Assembly: GCA_008477525.1 (NCBI GenBank)
Contig: SPDT01000009.1
Coordinates: 310,001-374,000 of the forward strand
DNA from: Hypomyces perniciosus
Taxonomy: Eukaryota > Ascomycota > Sordariomycetes > Hypocreales > Hypocreaceae
DNA: 64,000 nucleotides
Direction of reading: 5' to 3'
The stretch's first letter is position 1. The number at the start of each line of letters is the position of its first letter. This document shows positions 31,941 through 43,420 of this stretch, piece after piece. Under the pieces are notes generated by a model. That model was not told the DNA's origin and did not search any database. It saw only the letters and a list, made by a program, of their open reading frames with translations. Both the position numbers and the translations under genes were made by a program.

Positions 31941-33479
31941 GTTTTGATCTTCCGCACCTGACTTCTACATTATCGCCACTCTCATGAGCTGTCGCTACAG
32001 TATGCCGTCAGAACTTAATTTTGAAGACAGTGCTGAGTGGTTGAAATGGGCTCTTGTTGGGTTGAGAAAGCTGAAGGGCCCTTCGGCGCGTTGCAGCGTC
32101 AATCTGTCATCACCGCGGAATGGCTCTCGCGTACGGAAGTGCCTGTTCCTAGCCGGCATCTTTGCAGCGGGTTACTCGTCGCGAATTCCGGTCCAGAGTG
32201 CCTTTTGTCTGTCTCTGGTCGCCAGGTATCTAAGACCGTCTGCAGACCATTGAGAGAGGCAAGCTACACCAAACAATCCATTGGAGAAGCATGAACACGT
32301 GCGGGATGCCATGCGCGATCTCCAAAAGTCTAAACGAGAGTGGAAAGCCGGTGGCGACAGCCTCCGTTCGATGCGGCTAGACATATGTGGCTAGATGATA
32401 AGAGCCGCGGTGAAATGTTGCTGAACAACAAAAGCACCGGTTTCGGCTTTGCTAAGTGCCGCCTTCTACAAGGGGATCACGTGAAGTCACACAAGCCACA
32501 TTACCTTGCGATCCCTTAAAAAAAAGATAGCTAAAACACCGGCAACACCCAATTTGCCGTTTAATAGCGGCAAGAGTGGAAGAAGATTAAACTTATTCTC
32601 CTTTGTCATCACCGGATTTACGAGATCTAAGGAACTAATGGAATAACTAGGGCTTTTATGGGTCAGTGGCGCTTTTTAGCGACGAATTTACTGGGGGTAA
32701 TACGTACCGTTTAAGTGGCTGCTTGGAGCCAATAGAATGCAATAGAAATTGTTAAGCATATGTATTCATAGCGCAAGGGTCCCTGGCTTAAAGATAAAAG
32801 TTCCCGTAAATATCCTGCTTTAAGAAAGTATATAAAGCATAGAAATATATATGTTAAAAGGAGGGCTAGGAAAGCGAGGAATCTAGTATGGAAGTGGTGA
32901 CTTCCTAATTGGGTTAGACCCGGAACCTAGGACCGAAGCTAGGACCAGATTCCGGAGGATTCTCGGTCTAAGTCAGGCTATCTCCTCATTCCTAAGGCAA
33001 CAATGCGGGAACCAGGGCCGGCTTACCTGCCTACCCTAGACTAGGGATTTCACACAATGCTAGGTTCAAGTGAATGTAATTGGTTAACGACTGTCTAAGT
33101 AACTTTCGTAACTTATCCATTCTTATATACAAAGGATATACATAGGTGGTCACTGGTTTTCTGGTGAGCGTTGTTGTGATCACTGCGGTAGCGCCGTGAT
33201 GAGCGTTTGAATGATCACTCTTAGCGTGGTGATCACTTCCTGATGATTGGTTGATACATTCGGTATTCTTCCGCGTCCTCGTGACCTGGTCTTCGACATG
33301 GTCGGGTCGTGACACTTTGGAGCGTCGCCTCGCGCCCACGTCACGGCCTCAACTGATTGCTGGATCCAAAGATTGATAGCCCTTCAGCTCCTGCTACTGG
33401 GCCGCTTTGTATATTTGAGTAAAGGCCCAGGGCTTGTTGGGGGCTTACCTTACCTTATCTGCTCTCAAAAACAGCGCCT
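31941..33479. other. No intact gene; possible solo LTR
   Basis: On the minus strand TGTCACGACCCGACC starts at ~33313 and resembles a Gypsy LTR start, but no matching end or second copy is present. The stretch 32760-33060 is repeat-like without a recognised class. No coding motif is seen. Confidence 0.25.
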
Positions 33480-33720
33480 ATTTGCGAAGGGGATGTCTTC
33501 GCGGTCTCTATTCCGGTCCTAGCCGGAGTAGGACACGCACTTACTTTCTATCTGGGGACAATAGAAGCAGGCTTCGGCTTGGTTATATCTGTGTTTTTTG
33601 CGGCGGATTGGCTGCGCTCCTGTATCTCGCTGACGAGAACTGGGCTTGAGAATTATGGGTACCCTTTGAGGCGATAAAATCCTAGATGGCATCTGGGTAT
33701 ATAGATAGCTAGCCTAGGAC
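33480..33720 (+). mobile_element. LINE 3'-end fragment
   Basis: It matches, in inverted orientation, the 3' untranslated tail of the LINE at 57840-59722 (shared TTTTTGCGGCGGATTGGCTG, TCTCGCTGACGAG, GAGGCGATAAAAT). Only the tail is present. Confidence 0.6.
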
Positions 33721-35159
33721 GTGGTTTTGCCCTAAATGGGATTGGCAGCCTTTGCGCTGTACCATGTTAATTGCAAACAACAACAACAACATTGTCGAAA
33801 TCCTGACGGAAATGGTTTCCCGTTTGTATGGCCGTGAGTCGATTTGGCCGATTTCCCATACAAATGAATTTTGCGGAAAATAGGAATAAGGCCACGAACC
33901 CAATTCTGCCGTAACAAGGCCATTATTTAGTCGGTGGGCGATTGTAGAAGACGAAGCATTGTACCGATAATCACTTCTACAGCCGCACACACAACCACTA
34001 GCATTCTATAGCTTCTATTAGCTAGATTTTTCCATTTGAGTTCTATTGTTTGAGATCAATTAATCCCTTAGACTATAGTAGTCGTTTCCCCGTAATTGCT
34101 GCTAGAGTGTAGCCTTCAGAGCAAGGTGCATTCTATGAGGTTATTCATAATACTATTTTAATAATATATAATATTACTATGTATCACTATATGTATAAGG
34201 ATTCTCTTTCTTTACTTTCATTTTAAAAGGGTTTTTATTAAAAAATCATTTTTCTCTCTATTTTACGATATATCTTTATGTACCCCTTTAGCTTCTCGCT
34301 TAGAGAGATAGTATTAGCTGTATTAACGAGGGTCTTATACTAGAATCTTCTATTTTAGTGACCTGGTAGAAGTGCTCCACACACGTTAAGTAAACTGTAT
34401 ACGCGCAAAAATACGAGTACATGAACAGCCACTCACATAGTATCGATATTAGTATGTTACCCTATTTTAAGTGCCTAATTCAACCCTCTTCAATCTAATT
34501 CAACTGGATAATCCAATTCAATCAATATAACGGGACTACTTCAGGTTCGCGTGTTTTCGAAGACTGCTTGATATGGTATTACAACACACACAATTTATTA
34601 CATAACGCCCGGCGCCGAAAGAGCAACCATTACAAGCACATTTCCCAAGCTTTGTCTTGAGCCTATGCAATGTTTGCTTTCTGCTTGTGCCCCCTCATCT
34701 GCCATATCTCTGCTGATCTCGTGGGTTAGTATATCATAAGAAAGCTACCTTGGAGGCCAATTATCAGAAGTCCTCACGGAACAGACGGGCAGGGGCATAT
34801 GCTGCTGACCCTGGAGAAGAGTGAAGAAGGCTTGAAGATAGCCACGAGCAACAAACGGGCAGAACGCTGGTGTATCACTGGGAACTAGTAGGTAGGGGCC
34901 ACAGCAGTAGTTCGTTGATCTCCAAGGTCCTGCATCCTTCAGGATAGTCGATGCCTTTATATACACATTCCGGCCCACGTGATCCCGAGAGCTCCAGAGC
35001 TTCCAGTCTCCTGACACTACGGAGTAATCTACAAGCGTTGCCTGCTCTCCGATGATGATGATATTATTTAACGTCCGCTACAAAAGGTAGTCGATCTCAT
35101 ACTGAAGCAAAGGACGTGCTAGGCTAGTTGTTACTCTATACTATAACTGAAAGAAAGTC
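33721..35159. other. AT-rich, no gene supported
   Basis: 34140-34330 is strongly AT-rich with TA tracts, which could reflect repeat-induced point mutation of an old element. A 90-aa frame at 34745-35017 (minus) has no family motif. Confidence 0.3.
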
Positions 35160-35860
35160 TACAATCTAGCAAATTTCGGCTCATCGGCGCTGAGGTTGAG
35201 CGATGCTGGGCCCCGTCAGCGGGCACCCAGCTTGCGGGTGTAAATCCGCTCCGTCGGACAGCTCCAGTGCTGTCGGGTAAGTTGCAGTCTGTTTAATAAC
35301 ACTCTATCAAGAGTGGAGTTATAGGGTGCCCTTCCGGGTCCTAACAGCTAACACTAATAACGAAAGCAGGTGTGTGTGAAGAAGCCCGTAGCTTCAATCA
35401 GTTTAATGAATCTGTGGAACTCGGGCCTATTACCCGGTGGATAGTACTTGCCGGGTTAGGTCCTAAGCGGATTCGGTATTTGGGTCGACCTTCCTACAGT
35501 AGATGATATGTGTAGGTGCCTTTTCTCTGCCGTAGGAGCAGGATAGCCGCGCCGGGCTATCTGGGTGGAATCGTAGATGGTATTCTGCAAATTTTCCGTG
35601 CCCTGACGGGGTTGCGATGAGCTGGTGTAAGCTACGGCGAGATAGCTGGAGTTCTGGTGGGTATTGCAAGGTAGCTCGTAATTGAAGTTGTCGGTAGGAT
35701 TCTGGGGCCTCCTGTGCCCACCATGTTGTGAAGCGGTCTTTTAGTTGGTGCTTGGCTATTTGGCGAGCTGCTGCAAGCGTTAGGTATCTCGTGCCTGCTC
35801 TTTGGCCAGCTCGAGGATCTTATTTCGTCATTCAAGGGAAACCATAGGACTGATATCACA
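35160..35860 (-). mobile_element. Tad-like LINE 3' relic
   Basis: Minus frames give ELQLSRRSLHQLIATPSGHG, FAEYHLRFH and SCSYGREKAPTHIIYCRK (35480-35660). These match the C-terminal zinc-knuckle region of the other LINEs here (LHHLLAARSRHGDFADYHTR; CSCSKQKSPEHPFFCRR). A non-coding tail follows to ~35160. The 5' part is absent. Confidence 0.65.
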
Positions 35861-35972
35861 TTTCCGTCTCTCGTGTAGATGCAGCGGATATATTCTTATT
35901 CAGACTGCGGGCACGGACTTTTGAGTGTACGCATAGCTGCTTTATGTAATGCTTGTCAATATATACGGTGTA

Positions 35973-36140
35973 CAGTTGGGGTCGAAATCAGTGTCCGCAT
36001 TCGGTCCGGAGTACTGGGTGTATGTAGGTTTTTGGACTCAGACCATGCCTCAAATTTCCTTAGTCACTGCTTCTATCTGCTTTTCGGTGTACCTTCTTAC
36101 CGATATTATCAACCTAACATCACGTAAGGAAAGAACCGAA
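35973..36140 (+). mobile_element. Decayed A-type element
   Basis: It starts TA-CAGTTGGGGTCGAAATCAGT and continues GACCATGCCTCAAATTTCC and CCTAACATCACGTAAG like the A element, then loses similarity. There is no right end. Confidence 0.5.
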
Positions 36141-36410
36141 CGGCCATGTGTTCTCTGATGCGAAAAACATCACAAGAGGTTATTTTTCATTCCAAATAGA
36201 GTGTTACTACACATCTAATGCACTCCGTAAGAGTGCTAATCGCTTCCTGGTATACCTAGCTAGAGTTTAGGCTAAAATGGGTACTAATTAGCCCTTGTTC
36301 TATACATGCTTATGAGCGAAAGAGACTCTTTATTGGTTTTTGTTTCATATCAGCATCAGTGAGAAGTCGAGACAACTGAGCGGGAATCAGCGTTTTCGGG
36401 AAGTTATTCT

Positions 36411-39400
36411 TTACCGCATTCTGCGGCGTTTTCGTCGATTTCCCCAATGATCATTGCTAGACTTCCTCTTCTGATGGTCTGCCGTACCAAACCATGCTTC
36501 AAGTTTCTGTTGCTTAACTAGCCATTCGAGCGTAAAAGGTGAACCACTGATGTGACAAGGTTGTCCTTGGCCTTCTTCGAGTAGGATTTCAAAAGATTCT
36601 TGGCGATTGGATACGTGAAAGTAAACCTTTTTGCGAAACTGGCGATCATGACTGCCCGTACCATGGTCAAGAGGTTGGATAGCCACAGTACGACCAGCCA
36701 ATTGGAATGTGGCTGAGGCTTGGTCAAGCTGCTCCATAAATGCCTCGAATTCAGTAGTGCCTGCTTGCATCCGGCAAGAAATATGGCCCATACAAGAGAA
36801 AGAATCGTTCGAAAATCGGGGCAACTGAGTGTTATCTAACTCAAAATAGAACAACTCTGCCCGGAGGTGGTTTGCTAACTTTCTGGCATCAGGAGATTCG
36901 GTTATCGTCTCACGAGCTATTTTAGAAACCTCTTCCATTTTATCTACATCATCAAGTCGTGGTCCTGCGCCATGGAACTTAATGTCGAACCGGAAAAATT
37001 CACATCGTTGGTCAGCCTTCCGGTGGCTTAGCACCTTCTTCCAGGCTTCATCAGAATCGGTATGCTTCCAGAAGTACGGGATTATTCGGCTAATAAATGA
37101 ATATCCGCTTCGTGGTTGAGTGGACCCTGTCCCCATGGATACTACAATACTGGGGTGTGCTTTGGCAGGGTTGAGCGCCGCCACTTCATCAATTGCAATA
37201 GATGCAGGATTGTTGAAAGTCAAGCCCCCATCCTGGAACGTTCCGACGTCTTCAATATGCTTTGGCGTAAAATAGCTTTGGCAGTTAGCATAACAACAAT
37301 GTGAGGATTTGCAACATCATACAAGGGTGCTGCAATGGCACATCGCATTCTACCCCACAGTTAATACTTGATGTCAGAAGTAGGGCAAAAGGAGATAACT
37401 TACAACTCCCACAATGGAATTCTTCGCAGACCTTTAGCTGGTATGAGGACGTGGTAGTCTGTTACTGTTAGGGCCTATCCATCCCGATTACACAAGTTCT
37501 TACCGCATGATTCTCGACGGAAACCCACTCCGTTGTAATTGGAGACAACAACCGTGTTTGTTTTACATACTGTTGTCAGTACTATGCCGAATAAGATTCC
37601 CATTTCGCTAGCCTTGGAGCAATCCAAGATACTCCTGGTCATCCCGTATTCGTCCTGGAGCAATGCATCCAAGTTCTTGGACCGATATTTACTATCCGTT
37701 AGCAGAAGTGATAAAGCTAAGAATAGCCTACGTAACCAAGGAATTCTTCTAAAATGACGTTCTATGGCTCGTGGTTGGAAGGCTCGGCGTGCAGACATTT
37801 GAAAGAAGGCTTTGCAGCTTTGCAAATCCCATCCATCACAGAGTCTCAACATGATTCCAGCACCTGTTCGAATTAGCGATTTTGCCTTCCGTGTGTAAAT
37901 ATATGATAAGAACTCTTACCACAACTAGTGGCATAGCAGGCGTCGAAATTTTTAATCAACGGATATGGCAAATTTACTTGTTTTTCCAGTTCAATAAGAG
38001 ATTCAATCTCAGCCGCTCCCCGTATGCCTCCACCATCAAAGCATAGGACTCGAAGTGTAGCGGTGTCAGGCTTCTTACAGATATACACACTATTCATCCT
38101 CGTTCCACATAGAATGCATGCATCTAAGGCGAAAAGTTGTGGATCATGATCACTTTGGCGGTAGAAGGTCCAAGCGCAGACGTGGCAAATTGAATGCTTA
38201 CACTGCAGGCTAGTCTGGGGTCTACGCCGGATACAGCAAAGACAAGTATCCTCAGAAGCTACTTGGGCTAACTCTGAACGAAGGCGTATGATTTGCTGAC
38301 GATGTACCGCCTTAGACGAGCCTAGTTGCTGGAATCGTTTAAATTGTTCCACAAACTCTTCTTCGATTAACTGGAGGAATTTAGGTGTTGAAATATCTCT
38401 TAACGTATCATCTACATCATCCGGTACCTTCAGGTTTTGGTAAACTTCTGAGCATGGACCTCGAAAAATCGTGTTGAAAACATCTCGTGGATTAAATGCT
38501 GACACACTTTAGCCGATGATGTGGAAGAAGCATTGTTACCACTTACGATGCATTCCCGGTGGATAATGATCTAATAGAAAGCTGGATGCTATCATAGGGA
38601 CAGCTATGTTCTTTACAGAAGCAGTTGTAGGGAAAAGGTGCACAAAGTTACTTATATGAGCGGCCAAATCGGGAGCAACCTCGTTGTGCAGTCGAGACGC
38701 TTTGATACAATTAAAGGGTTCCCACAAAATTTTCGTCACACGTTCTGCACTGTGATGGAGAAATTCAGCCAAATGTCGCGCTGAGAAGCCATACCCTAAT
38801 CGCCGTCGAGACTGCCTGGCTAACTCTAAAGAGGTGAACAATTGATGCCGGAAGACGTCCCAGTTTACCGTTGTGATCGTTTTACGTCTAGTTTGTCTCG
38901 AGAATTGAGTTGGTAGGCGCAAAATAGAGATCTCACCGATACAGTTAGCTAGAGTATTGGTTTCCCTCGTACGTAAAATGTCTTTGATGGCTGCTCGTGT
39001 GCGCTCTTCGTGTTCTTCGCGAATCACAAGAAGGAGACAAGGGCTCATAAGCGAACCTGACGCTGGACCTTTGTCTAGCCACGCATTTAGGCGGGCTATG
39101 GAGGCATCAAGGCCGCCGACATCCTCAACGAAGAGGCAGATAACGTCCGCAAATGGAAACAATGCCTTATGGAAGACATCGTCTGCTACCTCTACAGCCT
39201 TTCCCTTGATACCAGCCTGGGGAAGGGGTTTTGCAAACCTTTCGTGGCAACGAGGAGCTCTGGGAGAGATCGGTAGCCTATTGTGGCCTGGTATGTCACC
39301 ATCTGCTATAACAATAGACTTGCTCCTGTGGCCTCTTGTTGACGAAAGAAACAGGTGAATATCTCCATGGCCCCTCTTGCCGCATAATCGAGCATTCCCA

Positions 39401-39585
39401 AGTCGTAATCTGGTCAAAGCCATCCTCTTGGACTGGTTTCCTATCAGTACTAGGAAACAAGGAAGTAATTCATCTGGATCTCGTATGTCTTCTAGCAAGC
39501 GGCGTGGCCTGTCAGACACTTCCAATTCAATTTTATCGGCCCTTTTTCGGAGCCTGAGCCAATCCGTATGCCTGCAGGAAGTCAT
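36411..39585 (-). CDS. RING-containing patatin-like phospholipase, six exons
   Basis: Exons: 38547-39585, 37920-38498, 37504-37863, 37404-37458, 37323-37349 and 36411-37275. All five introns are 45-56 nt with GT…AG ends, and the total is 974 aa in one frame. The N-terminal ~340 residues contain LIGNQSKRMALTRLRLGN, CGKRGHGDIHLF and LLDHYPPGMH (splice-restored). A RING-like finger lies at ~432-477 (CLCC, QCKHSICHVC, CILC). The patatin lipase part has the oxyanion loop DGGGIRG at 501-507, nucleophile Ser 539 in ATSCG and catalytic Asp 702 in FQDGGLTFNNP. The usual elbow is GxSxG; here the first Gly is Ala. SNYNG and PLWELMRCAIAAPFYF also match the family. The tail is basic (KRKRRRMR-like, possible nuclear signal). 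Patatins hydrolyse acyl lipids; this large fungal type resembles immune-receptor-like proteins. The start may be further upstream. Confidence 0.85.
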
Positions 39586-40129
39586 TGTTTATTGTCAGCC
39601 TCAGAGCGATGCGAGCAAAACATCTCTCTTTATATATCCGGAGAAAAAAGCTGAAGCCGGCCTGGGGTGCAATGATTAATTTCGGTCTATGCTGTGATAT
39701 GTACAGAACAGCTATTTCCATCGGTAAAACATTTTCTGAATACGGCTCCAATACACACTAGTTTAGACGTAACTTAAGCTGCTTACGAATATGTTACTTA
39801 CCAGTCCATCTTCAGCTTGATTTTACGGTCTACCCCGCGTCAATTATGAGCCTGTTTTCGGTATAAGACCACGTGCCTAACAGTGGGACTCTTACATAAT
39901 TACTACTACATACTTCATGTTGTGATAAGTATGTATGCATGTATCATCCGTGGGCCTCAATATGAGCAGTAGTGCGTCTAGGTGGAATGAAAAGACCAGA
40001 ACAAGCTCCATAATCTTCATTTAAGCTTTTACTTAGACAACAGCCGACTACAATAAACAGCTAAATTGGAATCAAATTGGTCTAAACTAGCTCTCCTCCA
40101 CTCCTTTATTTCCACAACCATTGTTGTTA
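39586..40129. other. Upstream region of the phospholipase gene
   Basis: A short minus frame reaches 39751, and CAG acceptors near 39568 leave room for an extra first exon. I cannot define it. Otherwise no feature. Confidence 0.3.
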
Positions 40130-40380
40130 CAGGGTCGACCGAAACGAGTGTCCGCCTTTTTAAGTTATAGTTAATGTCAGAGACAGCCATTTCTGGACAA
40201 GGTGTGGCTGGTACAGTGCGAAAATAATGCTTACACACTCACACAAAGTAACGTCCAAAGGCTCTTTCCTCTAAAGTAGACACACGGACTAGTGGGTACT
40301 TTTCCGGTACTTAAATATACTTTACTTTGCAAAAGAGCCGGAAATAGCAGCAAATTTAGCCTGTAAATTTCAGTCAAAAG
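40130..40380 (+). mobile_element. C-type element, left end
   Basis: TA-CAGGGTCGACCGAAACGAGT then GTCCGCC, the same terminus as the inverted one at 30215. The right end cannot be located; the limit given is approximate. Confidence 0.45.
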
Positions 40381-40701
40381 TAGGCAATCACATCGAAACC
40401 GCCCCGCAAGAGTGTCGCTTGTGTATTGAGAAGTACTTCGTACTTGGAATTAAAAGGAATACACAGCAATTCTGGGACACTGCGCTTCTTAACTATAGTA
40501 TAAAGCCGCCAAGTTGGGATACTTTTCCGGGCCTCAGTCAACCCAGCACTATCCACTAAGTTAGCGTATACCCAGCGCCTAATGTAATATTGTCACTTAA
40601 GCTTGCAAACCAGCTACACTATGTAGTTAAAAGAGTTTATTCTAAAATTCGAAACATATCTCACTGCTGACTGTAAAACTGAACCCTACGCTTAAATCCT
40701 G

Positions 40702-41508
40702 TCATTCCCGCCATCTGGCCTGAACTTTCCTCCAGTTTGTGACCCAGGGTCTCCCGTGCTCATCTTTTGTCACAATATTTTGGATTAATCGAATGTCAAA
40801 TCCTTGTCGAACGAAAACTCGGTATACTGGCATTCCATCCCCGGACTTCATCTTAATTGAGCATATATCGCGAACTACCTTCTTGCTAAAACTTGATCGG
40901 CCTTCAATACCTCTAATAGCGTCTGGTCCAATCTCATGGATTGTATTATCCCCATGATAGAGGACGTACGTGTACAGATGGTTCCTTCTTCGTTCGAAGA
41001 TTCTTCCAGGCTGGTTCACTGGAATTCGGCCCTCGTTTGAAATGTCTCCAAGGCACTCTGCGATGTTGACAATAATCCCTGATTCAAGAATCTGAACCTC
41101 TGCTTTGCCAATGTACTTGAAACTCCTTAGCGATTCAATGAGAGCCCCCGCCGCATATCTAGTTTCTCCAGTCAAATCGTACAAAGTTAATATTAAGTAA
41201 GGCTCTTTTTCACAGTTAATCACCCCTCTAAGATCCCCCACGAGTGTTGGACGTATCGAAGGTTTCAGATCTCGAAGCTCGTCCATTTCTTTTAACCATG
41301 TTGAATCTTCTTTAAAGATCTTGTTCCAAATTGGGGGCAGAGGTTGGTTTACATGTTGCATCCAGCCCGATTGTTTGGAATATTGGGGCTTTCCAGACTT
41401 TCGGAGGCTATCCGAGCTGTGGTTGCTCGGCTTGGTTCTCAACACCAAGTTCCCCCTATTAGCATTGTCGTGGTGTGACCAAATCCAAGCTCTTCCCATA
41501 TTCATCAT
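40702..41508 (-). CDS. Orphan family protein 2 (268 aa)
   Basis: A single intact exon starting MMNMGRAWIW. The segment PPIWNKIFKEDSTWLKEM … PTLVGDLRG (~58-95) matches the N-terminus of orphan protein 1 (24088-24603). The remainder has strand-rich sequence (YLILTLYDL, ESLRSFKYIGKAEVQILES, HLYTYVLYHGDNTIHEIG) and ends WRKVQARWRE. No signal peptide, membrane helix or catalytic motif is visible. Length and clean frame favour a real gene. Confidence 0.6.
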   Translation of the reverse strand: MMNMGRAWIWSHHDNANRGNLVLRTKPSNHSSDSLRKSGKPQYSKQSGWMQHVNQPLPPIWNKIFKEDSTWLKEMDELRDLKPSIRPTLVGDLRGVINCEKEPYLILTLYDLTGETRYAAGALIESLRSFKYIGKAEVQILESGIIVNIAECLGDISNEGRIPVNQPGRIFERRRNHLYTYVLYHGDNTIHEIGPDAIRGIEGRSSFSKKVVRDICSIKMKSGDGMPVYRVFVRQGFDIRLIQNIVTKDEHGRPWVTNWRKVQARWRE

Positions 41509-41800
41509 GACCCAAAGTGCATTAGTTCGCGGAAGATCTGGTTTACAGTCCCTTTGGAAACTGGCGTTCTCTTACTTAAATCCTTGCCAGCACTACGATG
41601 GCACATTACCGCCACACATGAACAACCCGCAGCAACAAAAAGTCCCCGCGCATACACACACATATAAGATGTAGTGACCAAGCTGTTACAGGCTGTAATA
41701 GATTGCTATAGGGTATGATGAGCTGTTGTAGACTGTTGCGATCTGTGTTGGCTAAGTCATTGCAAGCCGTTGCCGACTACATACTACAAGCTGTGTTGGG
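41509..41800. other. Upstream region with degenerate short repeats
   Basis: 41670-41795 contains several imperfect copies of GCTGTTGTA/GCTGTAATA-like words (AAGCTGTTACAGGCTGTAAT, GAGCTGTTGTAGACTGTTGC, AAGCTGTGTTGGG). No gene. Confidence 0.4.
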
Positions 41801-41802
41801 TA

Positions 41803-42307
41803 AAATTAGTGTTCAAAAGTTTGGGAACAAGTTGCCGTATACATATTATTTCAGGATTTTTAAATTTCTTTATAAATTCTATATCACGTTTAAAATAAAA
41901 AACAAAAAGCTTATTTTATTATTTGATAGTATAGCTTGTGTATATACTTTTCTTTAATTTTTATTTACTATAATTATAGAGTTATACTGATTTAAAATCT
42001 AAGGGTTAGGGTTATCTTTTTTATAGTGGCTTATAGTGGAAAATACTGTATTATTAATACTGTATTTCTTAGTAGAAATTTTTACATTTTACTTATAAAA
42101 CTAGAATTACTTACCATTTAATAAAGGAATTTTATAAATAGATTATAATAAATATAATTACAAAATTTAACCATTAAAGAAGTTATTTAGATATTTTTAT
42201 TATAATAGGTATTTTTCTTATAGATATACTGCGGAGTGTTGTATATGAGTTATTGCAGTTTAAGGTAATGCACTGTGAGGTGTTCCCAAACTTTTGAACA
42301 CTAATTT
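41803..42307. mobile_element. 505-bp inverted-repeat element with TA duplication
   Basis: Perfect 27-bp inverted ends at 41803-41829 and 42281-42307 (core GTGTTCAAAAGTTTGGGAA), each flanked outside by TA. The interior is very AT-rich with no coding frame of note. The terminus resembles Tc1/mariner-like fungal elements; it is non-autonomous. Perfect ends suggest it is younger than the A-D elements. Confidence 0.85.
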
Positions 42308-42309
42308 TA

Positions 42310-42758
42310 ATACAGCACGGAGTAGCGACCGAAATAATAAGGGCCCGCCCGCCCCTTTGTCTAAATTTCAGTCTGGAAGCGAAATATCTGTGCCGCTTGT
42401 TACATAAGTCAAACCACCCCATTCTCGGCCACGTAAATCCACCCACAACACCAACACAACGCCGTCGAATTCAACAATTTATTTATAGATTGTGGCTAGG
42501 TTGAATGTCCTTTTTAATCGGTACCTTGTCTTCATAATCCGGTCAATCGTCATGAACCGTTTATTGCAATCATCACTAACTTTGGCCCTTTTTTTGGCCC
42601 CGGGTGTTCAACCTTATGTTCTAGTTGCTTTGTTTTTGCCTCAGCAGTTACATATCAATGACATTGTATTCTTTCAGCGTTCTTGAATTTATATACTGCT
42701 TTCTAGATATTTAAATACTCACCTCCTTCTCGGACTAGCTACCTTAGTGACATGAGTG
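42310..42758. other. Promoter side of the RING gene
   Basis: No separate gene seen. A short frame at 42492-42686 (MNRLLQSSLTLALFLAPG) looks signal-peptide-like but stops after 64 codons. Confidence 0.3.
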
Positions 42759-43420
42759 ATGAGTCCAATGGCAAGCCAAACGACTGAAGTGGCAGCGTTA
42801 GCATCACTCATGACTAATAATAAGAGATCCGTTGCCAGGGCAGCATCGACAACCATAACCGCCGCCGTCTTCAAGCGAACATGGCGGAACTTCACGGAGA
42901 AAAGGCAGCAGCGGAGAACAACGGGAACAGCTAGAAAGCTGAAGGTTTTGATTGACCTCACAATTGATGAGCAAAACTGTCGCAAGTGCCACAAAACCCT
43001 ATGCGATGGCCCTAAATACCACCAAGGAGGCAATGTAAGCATTCGATAACCATAGGTATTATTTCATGCTGAACCATTTTAGCTTTTCTGCGAGGCGTGT
43101 ATTTCGGATTGCCAGGCAAGCGCTGTGAGACAGTATGAGTGGGAGCAATGCTCCGTGTGTTATGAGTCTGAAAATCTCTACTTTACGAGCTGTGGTAAGC
43201 TTCTGTATATTCACCGCCTGTCCTATTTCTAAACGCGCTAGGTCATGTCGCTTGTGAATATTGCTGGACGACATGGATGTTGTACCAACAGGCAGAGCAA
43301 TGCTGGCTCGGCCGCGAGCAGCATTTCAGATGTCACGTGTGCAAGAGGGAGGAAACGAAATCCCCTATTAAAGCATGTCCGTTGATGCTTGGGCGCGAGA
43401 CTATCGATTTAACATCATAG
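42759..43420 (+). CDS. RING-finger protein with SUMO-interaction-like motifs
   Basis: Three exons: 42759-43034, 43083-43194 and 43242-43420. The introns are 48 nt (GTAAGC…TTTTAG) and 47 nt (GTAAGC…GCTAG); the product is 188 aa. A basic N-terminal half leads to VLIDLTIDE (63-71), very like the SUMO-interaction motif of PIAS and RNF4-type proteins (VIDLT-acidic). Two extra Cys pairs follow (C74/C77, C95/C98). A canonical C3HC4 RING follows: C115-x2-C118-x10-C129-x-H131-x2-C134-x2-C137-x22-C160-x2-C163. The protein ends ETIDLTS, a second SIM-like motif at the very C-terminus. RING proteins recruit E2 enzymes. RING plus SIM suggests a SUMO-targeted ubiquitin ligase or SUMO-pathway factor, probably nuclear; that role is inference. 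An upstream in-frame stop at 42753 fixes the start. Confidence 0.7.

Noticed and set aside
33040..33313. Solo Gypsy LTR starting TGTCACGACCCGACC (minus)
   Set aside because: No matching end, no second copy, and no clear 5-bp duplication could be found in the window.
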